DNA of 64,000 bases from Mycobacterium sp. 852002-51971_SCH5477799-a (GTDB lineage Bacteria > Actinomycetota > Actinomycetes > Mycobacteriales > Mycobacteriaceae). A program made the translations under genes and the position numbers. This document shows positions 8,300 to 16,203 of the stretch, piece by piece; the stretch's first letter is position 1, and each line of letters starts with the position of its first letter. Where the stretch lies: positions 124,001 to 188,000 of the forward strand of contig NZ_LZIF01000118.1 of assembly GCF_001667145.1 (NCBI RefSeq), in the 5' to 3' direction. The notes below the pieces were generated by a model that saw nothing but the letters and a program-made list of their open reading frames with translations, was not told the DNA's origin and did not search any database.

Positions 8300-8530
8300 T
8301 CAGCGAAGGAGATAGGGCATGTTGACGGTGACGGCGCCGGTCGGACAGCGGGCCGCGCAGGGGCCGCAATACCAGCACTCGTCGACGTGCATGAACGCCT
8401 TGCCGGTGTCGGGGTTGATGGCCAGCGCATCGAGCGGGCACACCTCCACGCACAGCGTGCAGCCGTCGATACACAGCGACTCGTCGATGGTGACCGGCAC
8501 GTCGGCGCGGTTGTTGTTGATCAACGTCAT
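8300..8530 (-). CDS. AprB-like ferredoxin with two [4Fe-4S] clusters
   Basis: A 76-residue ferredoxin. First cluster: Cys20-x3-Cys24-x2-Cys27-x3-Cys31-Pro. Second cluster: Cys52-x2-Cys55-x2-Cys58-x3-Cys62-Pro. The second motif, ECWYCGPCAARCPTGAV, closely matches the beta subunit of APS reductase (AprB), where the equivalent reads roughly CWECYSCVKICPQGAI. It lacks the long C-terminal tail of true AprB. As the partner of the AprA-like flavoprotein in the same operon it probably carries electrons to or from FAD. The ATG at 8530 overlaps the GntR stop by four bases and follows GGAGCAACCC. Confidence 0.88.
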   Translation of the reverse strand: MTLINNNRADVPVTIDESLCIDGCTLCVEVCPLDALAINPDTGKAFMHVDECWYCGPCAARCPTGAVTVNMPYLLR

Positions 8531-9288
8531 GGGTTGCTCCTCATCGGCTCGGCTCTAATAAGTTTGCCCCGCATGGTGATTCGATCGCCCCGCATCCGGA
8601 TGTACTCGAGGTCGACGGGGGTGCCGTCCGCGAGGCTGGTGAGCCGCTCGAGCATCAGCAGCGCAGCACCGTCGGGCACCTGCAGGGTGGCCGCCGAGTG
8701 CGCGTCGGCGGGAATGGCCTCCAGTGCCAGCGCCGCCGAGCCCAGCCGTTGCCCGCTCACCTTTTCGATGAGCGCGAACAGATCGTTGGTCTCCAGCGGA
8801 TGGTTCAGCACCTCGCGGCCCAGCTTTGGGGCGAGGTAGGTGAGATCCAGGCTCAGCGGTAGGTCGCCCAGGTAGCGCAGCCGTTCGACGAACACCGCCT
8901 GCTGGCCCGGTTGCAGCCGCAGCCGGCGGGCCACCGACGGCGGCGCGGTGACCGGCATCGCGGCGCGCACCTCGTTGCGGACCTCACCGAGATCCTTGAA
9001 TGTCTCCTTCAGACCCAGCAGCGCGTCGAGCCCGTGATCGTACTTGCGCTGCGCGACGTGCGTGCCGACCTTGGGTCCGCGGTCGATCAGCCCCTCGTGC
9101 TTGAGGACGGTCAGCGCCTCGCGAATGGTGTTGCGCGATACGGAGAATTCGGCGGCCAGGTCCAGTTCCGCGGGCAGGCCACCCGAGTAGGCGTCGGCGT
9201 GGATCTGCTGGCGCAGCACATCGGCGACCCGGCGGGCACGGTCGGCCCTGGGTCCTGCGATCGGTACTGGTTGCGCCACGGGGGTCAC
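8527..9288 (-). CDS. GntR-family transcriptional regulator, HutC/UTRA type
   Basis: A 253-residue regulator. An N-terminal winged helix-turn-helix at about 18-85 contains the GntR core (AEFSVSRNTIREALTVLKHEG). A C-terminal UTRA ligand-binding domain spans about 100-245 (VERLRYLGDLPLSLDLTYL ... LMLERLTSLADGTPVDLEYIR). It is the first gene of the six-gene operon, so it most likely controls its own transcript in response to the imported compound or a product. The GTG start at 9288 puts the helix-turn-helix at the usual distance from the N-terminus. No clear operator palindrome was found in the 217 bases upstream. Confidence 0.88.
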   Translation of the reverse strand: MTPVAQPVPIAGPRADRARRVADVLRQQIHADAYSGGLPAELDLAAEFSVSRNTIREALTVLKHEGLIDRGPKVGTHVAQRKYDHGLDALLGLKETFKDLGEVRNEVRAAMPVTAPPSVARRLRLQPGQQAVFVERLRYLGDLPLSLDLTYLAPKLGREVLNHPLETNDLFALIEKVSGQRLGSAALALEAIPADAHSAATLQVPDGAALLMLERLTSLADGTPVDLEYIRMRGDRITMRGKLIRAEPMRSNP

Positions 9289-9517
9289 GCTAACGCAGCT
9301 CAGGGCGGTTTTGCGGGTCGCCGATCAGGCCCCGCGACGGCGGCCGGGCGCATTGCGCCGGGCCGCGTTCGGGCCCGACCAGCGAAAACCGCCACCCGCC
9401 GCGGTATTGCGCCACCTGCGCGAACGCGTCGGCTTTGCGATCCCGGTGAGCAGAACCTGCCAGGCCACCGAACCCGACGATTCCCGGATTGGCCCTCGAC
9501 GAAGGATGATGGCGTGC

Positions 9518-10345
9518 ATGACGGACGTTTCGAAGCACGCGCTGACCAAGGTGCCGGCGGTCACCCTGGGATTCTGGGTCATCAAGGTCTTGGCGACGAC
9601 GTTGGGCGAGACCGGCGGCGACACCGTCACGATGACGCTGAATTGGGGTTACGCCGCCGGGGTCGCGATCTTCGGCGTCGCGCTGGTGGCGCTGGTTGCG
9701 GCGCAGATCCTCGCCAAGCGATTTCATGCGGTCCTCTACTGGGCGACGATCGTGGCCTCGACGACGTTCGGCACCGTGCTGGCCGATTTCGCGGACCGAT
9801 CGCTGGGCATCGGGTACACGGGCGGATCGCTGCTGCTGCTGGCGTGCCTGCTGGCCACCCTGGGGCTGTGGCGATGGTCGCAGGGCACCGTGTCGGTCAG
9901 CACCGTCTCGACGCCCAAAGTCGAGGCTTTCTACTGGGCGACCATCACGTTCTCGCAGACGCTGGGCACCGCCCTCGGCGATTGGCTGGCCGACACACGC
10001 GATTTCGGGTACGAACGCGGCGCGCTGGTTTTCGCGGTCGGCCTGGCGGTGGTCGCGGCCCTGTACTTCTGGACGTCCATTTCCCGCGTCACCCTGTTCT
10101 GGGTGGCGTTCATCCTCACCAGGCCGCTGGGCGCGACCGTCGGTGACTTCATCGACAAGCCCGTGGCCGACGGCGGCCTGGCGTGGAGTCGCCCGCTCGC
10201 CTCGGCGGTGCTCGCGGCGCTGATCGCGGTGCTGGTCGTGGTCATACCGCAGCGCCCGGGCCGCCACCCCGGCGAACCCAAAGATGATGAGGCACAAGAT
10301 TATCCGGGTAACGAAGTCGAGCAACCAGACCGGGACGGACGCTGA
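9518..10345 (+). CDS. Multi-pass membrane protein, COG4705-like
   Basis: A 275-residue membrane protein with about eight hydrophobic helices. It is built of repeated units whose starts share a pattern (VTLGFWVIKVLATTLGETGGD, VLYWATIVASTTFGTVLADF, AFYWATITFSQTLGTALGDW, TLFWVAFILTRPLGATVGDF), suggesting internal duplication. It resembles uncharacterised membrane-anchored proteins of COG4705, often beside two-component systems, as here: a response regulator gene starts 48 bases after its stop. The start is uncertain; in-frame ATGs also lie at 9506 and 9509, and a GAAGG sits at 9501-9505. The hydrophilic C-terminus is rich in Glu/Asp. Function unknown. Confidence 0.75.
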   Translation: MTDVSKHALTKVPAVTLGFWVIKVLATTLGETGGDTVTMTLNWGYAAGVAIFGVALVALVAAQILAKRFHAVLYWATIVASTTFGTVLADFADRSLGIGYTGGSLLLLACLLATLGLWRWSQGTVSVSTVSTPKVEAFYWATITFSQTLGTALGDWLADTRDFGYERGALVFAVGLAVVAALYFWTSISRVTLFWVAFILTRPLGATVGDFIDKPVADGGLAWSRPLASAVLAALIAVLVVVIPQRPGRHPGEPKDDEAQDYPGNEVEQPDRDGR

Positions 10346-10381
10346 CCGCCGCCCGATTGAGGGTACGTCCGGCCCTCGACG

Positions 10382-10387
10382 TAGCTT
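10382..10387 (+). promoter_or_regulatory. Probable -10 box of leaderless response regulator transcript
   Basis: TAGCTT ends six bases before the ATG at 10394 and no ribosome-binding site is visible, which predicts a transcript starting on the A of the start codon. Confidence 0.4.
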
Positions 10388-10393
10388 GGAAAC

Positions 10394-11062
10394 ATGCGCG
10401 TCCTGCTCGTTGAGGATGAACCGCGGCTGTCCGCCACCGTGGCCAGGGGGCTCAAGGCGGAGGGCTTCGTCGTCGTGGCCGTCGGCAACGGTGTCGACGG
10501 CCTGCGCGAGGCCACCGAAAACGCTTTCGACGTAGTCGTTCTCGACATCATGTTGCCGGGGCTCAGCGGTTATGAGGTGCTGCGCCGGATGCGGTCGCAC
10601 AAGGTGTGGACACCGGTGCTCATGCTGACCGCCAAGGACGGTGAATACGACGAAACCGACGCCTTCGACCTGGGAGCGGATGACTATCTGACGAAGCCGT
10701 TCTCGTTCCGCGTGCTGGTTGCTCGGCTGCGGGCACTGATTCGTCGCGGCGCCCCGGCGCGGCCGGTGGTGATGAAAGCGGGGACGCTGGCCCTGGACCC
10801 CGCCCGGCACACGGTGAAACGGGGCTCGACCCCGATCGCGCTGACTCCGCGCGAATACGGGGTGCTCGAATTCCTGATGCGCAACAAGGACGTGGTGGTG
10901 ACCAAGGCCGAGATATTGCAGAACGTCTGGGACGCGCACCACCACGGCCCCGACAACGTGGTCGAGGTCTACGTGGGATATCTGCGGCGCAAGATCGATG
11001 TTCCTTTCGGTACCAACACCATCGAGACCATTCGGGGCGTCGGTTACCGACTGCTGTCCTGA
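10394..11062 (+). CDS. Two-component response regulator, OmpR/PhoB class
   Basis: A 222-residue regulator. The receiver domain (1-120) has the acidic pair Glu7/Asp8, phospho-acceptor Asp51 (VVVLDIMLPG), Thr79 and Lys101 (YLTKPF). The C-terminal winged helix from about 125 has the OmpR-type LTPREYGVLEFLM and DNVVEVYVGYLRRKID segments. It should bind DNA as a dimer on direct repeats about 11 bases apart; such repeats lie at 12506-12534. Its 3' end overlaps the convergent sensor kinase gene by 19 bases. The start directly follows a -10-like box with no Shine-Dalgarno. Confidence 0.92.
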   Translation: MRVLLVEDEPRLSATVARGLKAEGFVVVAVGNGVDGLREATENAFDVVVLDIMLPGLSGYEVLRRMRSHKVWTPVLMLTAKDGEYDETDAFDLGADDYLTKPFSFRVLVARLRALIRRGAPARPVVMKAGTLALDPARHTVKRGSTPIALTPREYGVLEFLMRNKDVVVTKAEILQNVWDAHHHGPDNVVEVYVGYLRRKIDVPFGTNTIETIRGVGYRLLS

Positions 11063-12501
11063 GACACGGGCAGCGTCACGATCATTTTTGTTCCACCACA
11101 GGGCGGGTCGTCGATGGTGACCACGCCCCCGTGCGCGGCAACGACCTCGGCGACGATTGCCAGGCCCAGCCCGGCCCCTCCCCCGGCGCGGGCCCGATCG
11201 GTATCCAGGCGCACGAAACGTTCGAATACCCGGCTCCGGTCGGCCGGGGCGATTCCGGGGCCGTCATCGCTGACGGCGAGCGTCGCCGTTCCGTCCTGGC
11301 CGCCGACTTCGATGGCGGCACACGAAACCGCATGGCGGACAGCATTTTCGATGAGGTTACGGATCATCCGCGACATGGCCACCGGGTCGGCTTGCAGGCG
11401 CACCGGCCGGATCTCGGTGTGGATCACGCATCGCGTGTCACGCCGCGCGCGGTCGACTTCGGCCTGAGCGAGCTCATCGAGCGCCACCTGCTCTTTGCGC
11501 CGCAGCAGCGTCTGCTCGTCGGCGCGGGCCAGCAGCAGCAGATCTTCGATCAAGGTATGCATGCGCCGCGCCTCGGGCAGCAAGGTGTTGATCGCCAGTT
11601 CGGCGTCGAGCAGATCGGGATGTGCCTCGGCCACTTCCAACCCGGAGATGATGGTGGTCAGCGGGCTGCGTAATTCGTGTGACGCGTCGCCGACAAAGCG
11701 CTGCTGCGCACGGTGACCCGCTTCCAGGCGCGAGAGCATCTCGTTCATGGTGACGGCCAGGGCCGCGATTTCGTCGTGGCTGTCCGGCACCGGCACCCGC
11801 TCGGCCAGATCCGAGGTCGAGATGTCGGCCACCCGGGTTCGGATGGCGTCGACCGACTGCAGCGACCGTCGCACCAGCCAGTAGGTTGCCCCGGCCGCGA
11901 CCGCGACGATCACGGGCGCGCTGCAGGCCAACAGGATCGCCAGCGTCCGCGCGGTCGCCTCGACCGCCTCGCTGCCTCCCCCCACCAGCACCGTGTACAC
12001 CCCCGATGGGGTCGCGACCTTTTGACCACTGACACGCATATCGTCACCGGCGACCGCGTCGTCGGGTAGGCCGCGACGCAGGTTGAAGTCGAACTGATTC
12101 GCCGGGACCAGCGGCGTTTTCGGCGCCGAGCCGGATCGCTTCACCACGGTGCCATCCGGACCGATCAATTGTGTTGCGACCACGCGCTGATCGGTATGCA
12201 GCAACGCGTTGTCGAGGTCGTCGAGCGAACCGGACTGCAGCGCCTTGGTGATGTCGTGGACCCTTTCGGCGGCGGCGTAGTCGACGCCCGCCAACAACTT
12301 GCGGTACAAAACCGCGTCCAACCCCGCGCCGGCCACGCTGAGCGCGCACAGCACGACGATTGCCGACGCGGCCGCCGAGCGGGCCGAAATGCCCAGCTGC
12401 GCGAGGTGCCACGAACGCGCTCGCCCGCTTCGCCGGAACGGCCGGATACCGGATATGCGCACGTCGTCAATTCTGCAACCCCGCCGCCGGGCTGAAAACA
12501 T
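11044..12501 (-). CDS. Two-component sensor histidine kinase
   Basis: A 485-residue membrane kinase. Two transmembrane segments near 42-62 and 187-209 enclose an extracytoplasmic sensor of about 120 residues. A HAMP domain follows (about 210-263), then the dimerisation/phospho-acceptor helix with His275 (FVGDASHELRSPLTT) and the ATPase domain with an N box (NLIENAVRHA), DDGPGIAP and GGGAGLGLAIV. It is the evident partner of the response regulator transcribed towards it. The ATG at 12501 is the longest choice; a GTG at 12462 would give 472 residues and leave the direct repeats at 12506-12534 fully upstream. The signal sensed is unknown. Confidence 0.88.
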   Translation of the reverse strand: MFSARRRGCRIDDVRISGIRPFRRSGRARSWHLAQLGISARSAAASAIVVLCALSVAGAGLDAVLYRKLLAGVDYAAAERVHDITKALQSGSLDDLDNALLHTDQRVVATQLIGPDGTVVKRSGSAPKTPLVPANQFDFNLRRGLPDDAVAGDDMRVSGQKVATPSGVYTVLVGGGSEAVEATARTLAILLACSAPVIVAVAAGATYWLVRRSLQSVDAIRTRVADISTSDLAERVPVPDSHDEIAALAVTMNEMLSRLEAGHRAQQRFVGDASHELRSPLTTIISGLEVAEAHPDLLDAELAINTLLPEARRMHTLIEDLLLLARADEQTLLRRKEQVALDELAQAEVDRARRDTRCVIHTEIRPVRLQADPVAMSRMIRNLIENAVRHAVSCAAIEVGGQDGTATLAVSDDGPGIAPADRSRVFERFVRLDTDRARAGGGAGLGLAIVAEVVAAHGGVVTIDDPPCGGTKMIVTLPVSQDSSR

Positions 12502-12505
12502 CGAG

Positions 12506-12534
12506 CTCAGCGCGTTCTCAGCGCCCTCTCAGCG
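12506..12534. promoter_or_regulatory. Three direct repeats CTCAGCG with 11-bp period (response regulator site)
   Basis: CTCAGCG occurs at 12506-12512, 12517-12523 and 12528-12534, exactly one helical turn apart. Tandem 11-bp direct repeats are the usual target layout of OmpR-class regulators. The array lies between the sensor kinase and the divergent secreted-protein gene and ends nine bases before a TAGGCT box, a position suited to activation. Confidence 0.6.
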
Positions 12535-12543
12535 GCCGCGTCC

Positions 12544-12549
12544 TAGGCT
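12544..12549 (+). promoter_or_regulatory. Probable -10 box for small secreted protein gene
   Basis: TAGGCT lies nine bases before the ATG at 12559 and directly downstream of the three CTCAGCG repeats. The transcript would start within a few bases of the start codon. Confidence 0.4.
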
Positions 12550-12558
12550 GACGTCGTC

Positions 12559-12843
12559 ATGCCTGGTATTGCACGCCCTGTGCGTCGTAACGACCGTGCG
12601 ATCACCCGACTACTGGTCGGCGTGGCGGTCATTCTCGGTTGCGCTGCCCTGGGAGCGACCCCCGCCGGTGCCGACCCGAGCCCGTTCAACACCCTCAGTT
12701 CGAGCTGCAACCAGACGGCTCCCGCGGGCCGCGACGCACTGCTTCAGGGGATCCGGCATGGCATCGCCGACTGGACGCCGGGTGGACCGCACACCTCCGC
12801 CCGCACCACGTGCGGCCCGAGCCCGACACCGACGACCGGTTAG
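12559..12843 (+). CDS. Small secreted protein, probable target of the two-component system
   Basis: A 94-residue protein with an N-terminal basic stretch (RPVRRNDRAITR), a hydrophobic core and a signal-peptidase site near PAGA-DPSP, leaving a mature part of about 55 residues with two cysteines (SSCNQTAP ... TTCGPSP) that could form a disulfide. No domain is recognised. It is divergent from the sensor kinase gene and sits immediately behind the direct-repeat array, so it is a likely regulon member. It converges on the decarboxylase gene, four bases apart. Confidence 0.65.
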   Translation: MPGIARPVRRNDRAITRLLVGVAVILGCAALGATPAGADPSPFNTLSSSCNQTAPAGRDALLQGIRHGIADWTPGGPHTSARTTCGPSPTPTTG

Positions 12844-12847
12844 TCGC

Positions 12848-15709
12848 TCAGCTGTCGGCGGCCGACGGCACCGCTGGGGCGTCGTCGACACCGTTGGCGC
12901 GTGCCCCGTTGGTTCCGGACGCGTCCGAGGGAAGCTCGAAAGCCGCGGTCACCGAACCCACCGCCGCCATCGCGGCGTTGCGTTGCGCTTCCATCCGGGC
13001 CAGCGCCGCCTCGGTGAAGACCGACAGCCCGAGATCGGGGTTGTAGCCGTGGATTTCCTTGACGTCGAGCTGGGCCATGAAGTACACGATCTCCTTGGAG
13101 ACCACCTGGCCAGGCACCAGCACCGGAAATCCCGGCGGGTAAGGCACCACGAACGTCGTCGACACCAGGGTCTTGCCCTCGGCCAGCCGCCGTCCGGCGG
13201 TGCCGATCAGCACATGCTCTCGATCGGATTCTTCGTATCCCGAATAAAAGGCCGAACGCATGTCGCCGAACTTGCACTCATCGACGGGTTTGAAGGCGAC
13301 GTCGAACTCACTGAAGTCGGGCAGATGCGGCAGATCCTCGGTGATCTCCTCCACATGACGCTGCTGCAACTCCCGGTCGGCGACGCTGGCCGCCTTCTCG
13401 ATGCGGTCGAAATCGATTGCCACCCTTCGCAACACGTCGAGCAGGTAGTGCACGCTCGACCAAGTGACACCGATCGTGAAGATCAGCAGCACGCTGTTGA
13501 TCGACGTTTTGTTGATCTGGATGCCGAATCGCTCCATCAAAATTTTCTCGCGGAAGTCGTAGCCGTTCATTCCGGTCGTGCCGACGAAAAGCGTGACACG
13601 CGTGGGATCCAGCACGAACTGGTCGGATCGCCACGCCTCGTTCCACTCGGCCAGGGCGCCCTGCCTGATCGAAGCGGTCGAGCTGACCGCGGACTCCCGG
13701 AAGTCCTCGGGCACCAGGTCCGATTCGTCGAGAATCCGAAACCACCTGCTGATCAGCCGGTCTTTACGCACCCGATGCCGGAAGACCAGCGCCATGTCGT
13801 AGACCTGCCGGACCAGTTGGAAGCCTTCGATGTCGACCTGGCGCCGGGCCAGGTCCAGGGACGCCAGCAGCTGCTGGTTCGGTGACGTCGAGGTGTGGGT
13901 CAGAAACGCCTCACCGAACGAATCGCGGGTCAGCGCGTTGAAGTCCTGATCGCGTACGTGGATCATCGACGCCTGCCGCAACGCCGACAGCGATTTGTGC
14001 GTGGAGTGCGTCGCATACACGCGCACCCGCGCGGTGGCCGGGTCGGGCATCAGCTTGCGCTCGACCCACTCCGACCGGTCGACCCCGGCCATGGACGCGG
14101 CCCATTTCCGGTATTCCGCAACGTATTCCGGCGATGCCAGCATCTGCTCGAGACGCTCGGCAGACACCATCGCGGTCCGCTGCCGGGCCCATGGCACGGC
14201 CGTGGCGAACGCATACCACGCCTCGTCCCACAAAAAGCAGATGTCGGGCTTGATCGCCAGCACCTCCAGCATGACCTGCAGGGGGTTGTAGACGACACCG
14301 TCGAACGTGCAGTTGGTCAGCAGAAGCATGCGCACCCGGTGCAGCTGACCGGCCGCTTCCAGATCCAGCAGTGTCTGCTTGATGGTGCGCAGCGACACCG
14401 CGCCATAGATCGCGAACTGCGGCAGCGGATACGCGTCCAGATACAGCGGGTAGGCGCCGGCCAGCACCAGCCCGTAGTGGTGCGACTTGTGGCAGTTGCG
14501 GTCGATCAGCACGATGTCGCCGGGTCGCGTCAGCGATTGCACCACGATCTTGTTGGCGGTCGACGTCCCGTTGGTGACGAAGTAGGTGTGGTCGGCGTTC
14601 CACGTCTTCGCGGCCTTGTCCATCGCCTTCTTGATGTTGCCGTGCGGGTCCAGCAGCGAGTCGAGGCCACCGGAGGTGGTGGAGGTTTCCGCCATGAAGA
14701 TGTTGCGGCCGTAGAACTCCCCCATGTCCTGCAGCGACCTGGAGTTGAAGATGCTGGCCCCGCGCGCGACGGGCAGGGCGTGGAATTGGCCGACGGGCGC
14801 CGCGGCATACGCCCGCAATGCGTCGAAAAACGGTGTGGCATAACGGTTTCGCAGCCCGGCGAGCACCGTGCTGTGCAGGTCGGTGACGTCGTTGAGCCGG
14901 TAGAACGTCCGGTCGTAGACGTCGGGCTCGGCGTCATCGCCGGCGGCGATCGACTCGTCGGTCAGCAGATAGAGGTCGATGTGGGGGCGCAGCTCCCTGA
15001 TCCACTCGCCGCACTCCACCCAGTCGTTGGCGCGATCGGGGATGACGCCGTTCGCGTCCTCGTTGGGCCCGAGCAACGTGTTCATCAGCGGCAGCCGGTC
15101 GCGCGACCGAAGCGGTAGGTCGTCGCGAATGATCGCGGCCTGGATCTCGCCGTTGAGTGCGACCGCGGTGATGGCGTCCTCGACGCTGGGAACCACCAAG
15201 ATTTCGAACTGCACGTCGTCGGAGGGGCTGCGCAGCGTGCGCAAGCACTCGGCAAGGCTGTCCGGCGCCGTGCTCGGGGCGTCGTCGGCGAGCAGCACGG
15301 TGTAGAAGTGCTGCTGCTTGGCCTGTGCGACCAGCTCCTGGTCATCCAGCGGCGACGAGGTGTCGAAAAGCCCTGCGCGGTCACCGTATTCACTCAGCAA
15401 TCGCACGGCCAAGGAGACCTCTTCGGTGAGCCGCACGGTGGACAGGCTCTCCAGGTGCGCGCGGAAGATCGCCAGATTCGACGCACCGGGGTACAGCCAG
15501 TACCGCTCGTATGCGGCGATGCGATCCATCAGCCGTTTCACCCGCGCCACGTCGTGGGCCTTGTCCAGACCGGCGAGGTCCACCTCGGCCAGGTGACGGC
15601 AGGCGTCGTCGAGCAGGTTCCACGTGTCGACCCGGGCGTAGGACGGGTTGGCCACGGCCGCCAGTGCGGACACTCGAAGTCGTCGCGGCTGGGTGCTGTA
15701 TCGAATCAT
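12848..15709 (-). CDS. PLP-dependent Orn/Lys/Arg decarboxylase family protein
   Basis: A 953-residue fold-type I PLP enzyme of the ornithine/lysine/arginine decarboxylase family; by position and sequence it is the Rv2531c counterpart. Lys572 in the motif THSTHKSLSALRQ is the expected Schiff-base lysine. The cofactor region also shows FVTNGTSTANKIVVQS, the family HKSHHYGLVLAGA segment and FLWDEAWYAF. It is longer than the inducible E. coli enzymes (about 715-755 residues), the extra length being mostly N-terminal and containing a response-regulator-like wing segment. The ATG at 15709 follows an AGGTGAG ribosome-binding site. The substrate (ornithine, lysine or arginine) cannot be fixed from the motifs. 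Confidence 0.85.
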   Translation of the reverse strand: MIRYSTQPRRLRVSALAAVANPSYARVDTWNLLDDACRHLAEVDLAGLDKAHDVARVKRLMDRIAAYERYWLYPGASNLAIFRAHLESLSTVRLTEEVSLAVRLLSEYGDRAGLFDTSSPLDDQELVAQAKQQHFYTVLLADDAPSTAPDSLAECLRTLRSPSDDVQFEILVVPSVEDAITAVALNGEIQAAIIRDDLPLRSRDRLPLMNTLLGPNEDANGVIPDRANDWVECGEWIRELRPHIDLYLLTDESIAAGDDAEPDVYDRTFYRLNDVTDLHSTVLAGLRNRYATPFFDALRAYAAAPVGQFHALPVARGASIFNSRSLQDMGEFYGRNIFMAETSTTSGGLDSLLDPHGNIKKAMDKAAKTWNADHTYFVTNGTSTANKIVVQSLTRPGDIVLIDRNCHKSHHYGLVLAGAYPLYLDAYPLPQFAIYGAVSLRTIKQTLLDLEAAGQLHRVRMLLLTNCTFDGVVYNPLQVMLEVLAIKPDICFLWDEAWYAFATAVPWARQRTAMVSAERLEQMLASPEYVAEYRKWAASMAGVDRSEWVERKLMPDPATARVRVYATHSTHKSLSALRQASMIHVRDQDFNALTRDSFGEAFLTHTSTSPNQQLLASLDLARRQVDIEGFQLVRQVYDMALVFRHRVRKDRLISRWFRILDESDLVPEDFRESAVSSTASIRQGALAEWNEAWRSDQFVLDPTRVTLFVGTTGMNGYDFREKILMERFGIQINKTSINSVLLIFTIGVTWSSVHYLLDVLRRVAIDFDRIEKAASVADRELQQRHVEEITEDLPHLPDFSEFDVAFKPVDECKFGDMRSAFYSGYEESDREHVLIGTAGRRLAEGKTLVSTTFVVPYPPGFPVLVPGQVVSKEIVYFMAQLDVKEIHGYNPDLGLSVFTEAALARMEAQRNAAMAAVGSVTAAFELPSDASGTNGARANGVDDAPAVPSAADS

Positions 15710-15804
15710 GACTCACCTGTTCTTCTCGGATCCGCCGCCGCTGACGTGCCGCTCGTATTGTCAACCCGCCGCGCCACCCCCGTGGTCATTTCACCGCAGC
15801 TCGA

Positions 15805-16203
15805 TCAATCCGCCTCGTCGTCGCTTTCCACGTCACCCTCTATTACGCGCCTTCGCCCCCGGGCGCCGTCCGTCCACCGCAGCATCGGCAGCTCCCAACG
15901 GCGGGCCGGCAACTCGGTGACATCGGTGAGGGACCTGACCACGCCCTGCGTCAGTCCCATGATCGCGGCCATCACCGGCAGCAGCGGCTGCAGCGGCTTG
16001 GCCGCCGAGCGCACCGTGCTGATGCGGCGCGCGACGACCACCCGTTCGACGCAGTGATACAGCCAGGCGCCCACGGCGAGCGCGTAGATCGAGAGCACCG
16101 AGGCGACGATGGTCAGGCGAAAGGCGGCGCAGATCACCGCACCCAGCACCACCGTCGCGGCCAGGACGGCCGCCACGAGCAGGCGCAGCTCCAACCGGGT
16201 CAT
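15805..16203 (-). CDS. Small membrane protein next to nusB (Rv2532c-like)
   Basis: A 132-residue protein with two hydrophobic helices in the first 55 residues (LRLLVAAVLAATVVLGAVI and ASVLSIYALAVGAWLY), then a basic amphipathic region and an acidic C-terminus (GDVESDDEAD). No domain is recognised. Its ATG overlaps the nusB stop as ATGA, so the two are translationally coupled. The 95 bases between it and the downstream decarboxylase gene hold no other gene. Confidence 0.7.
   Translation of the reverse strand: MTRLELRLLVAAVLAATVVLGAVICAAFRLTIVASVLSIYALAVGAWLYHCVERVVVARRISTVRSAAKPLQPLLPVMAAIMGLTQGVVRSLTDVTELPARRWELPMLRWTDGARGRRRVIEGDVESDDEAD

Noticed and set aside
9290..10945. A 551-codon minus-strand frame over the membrane protein and response regulator
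   Set aside because: The plus-strand genes have intact receiver and membrane motifs; this frame is Arg/Gln/His-rich noise.
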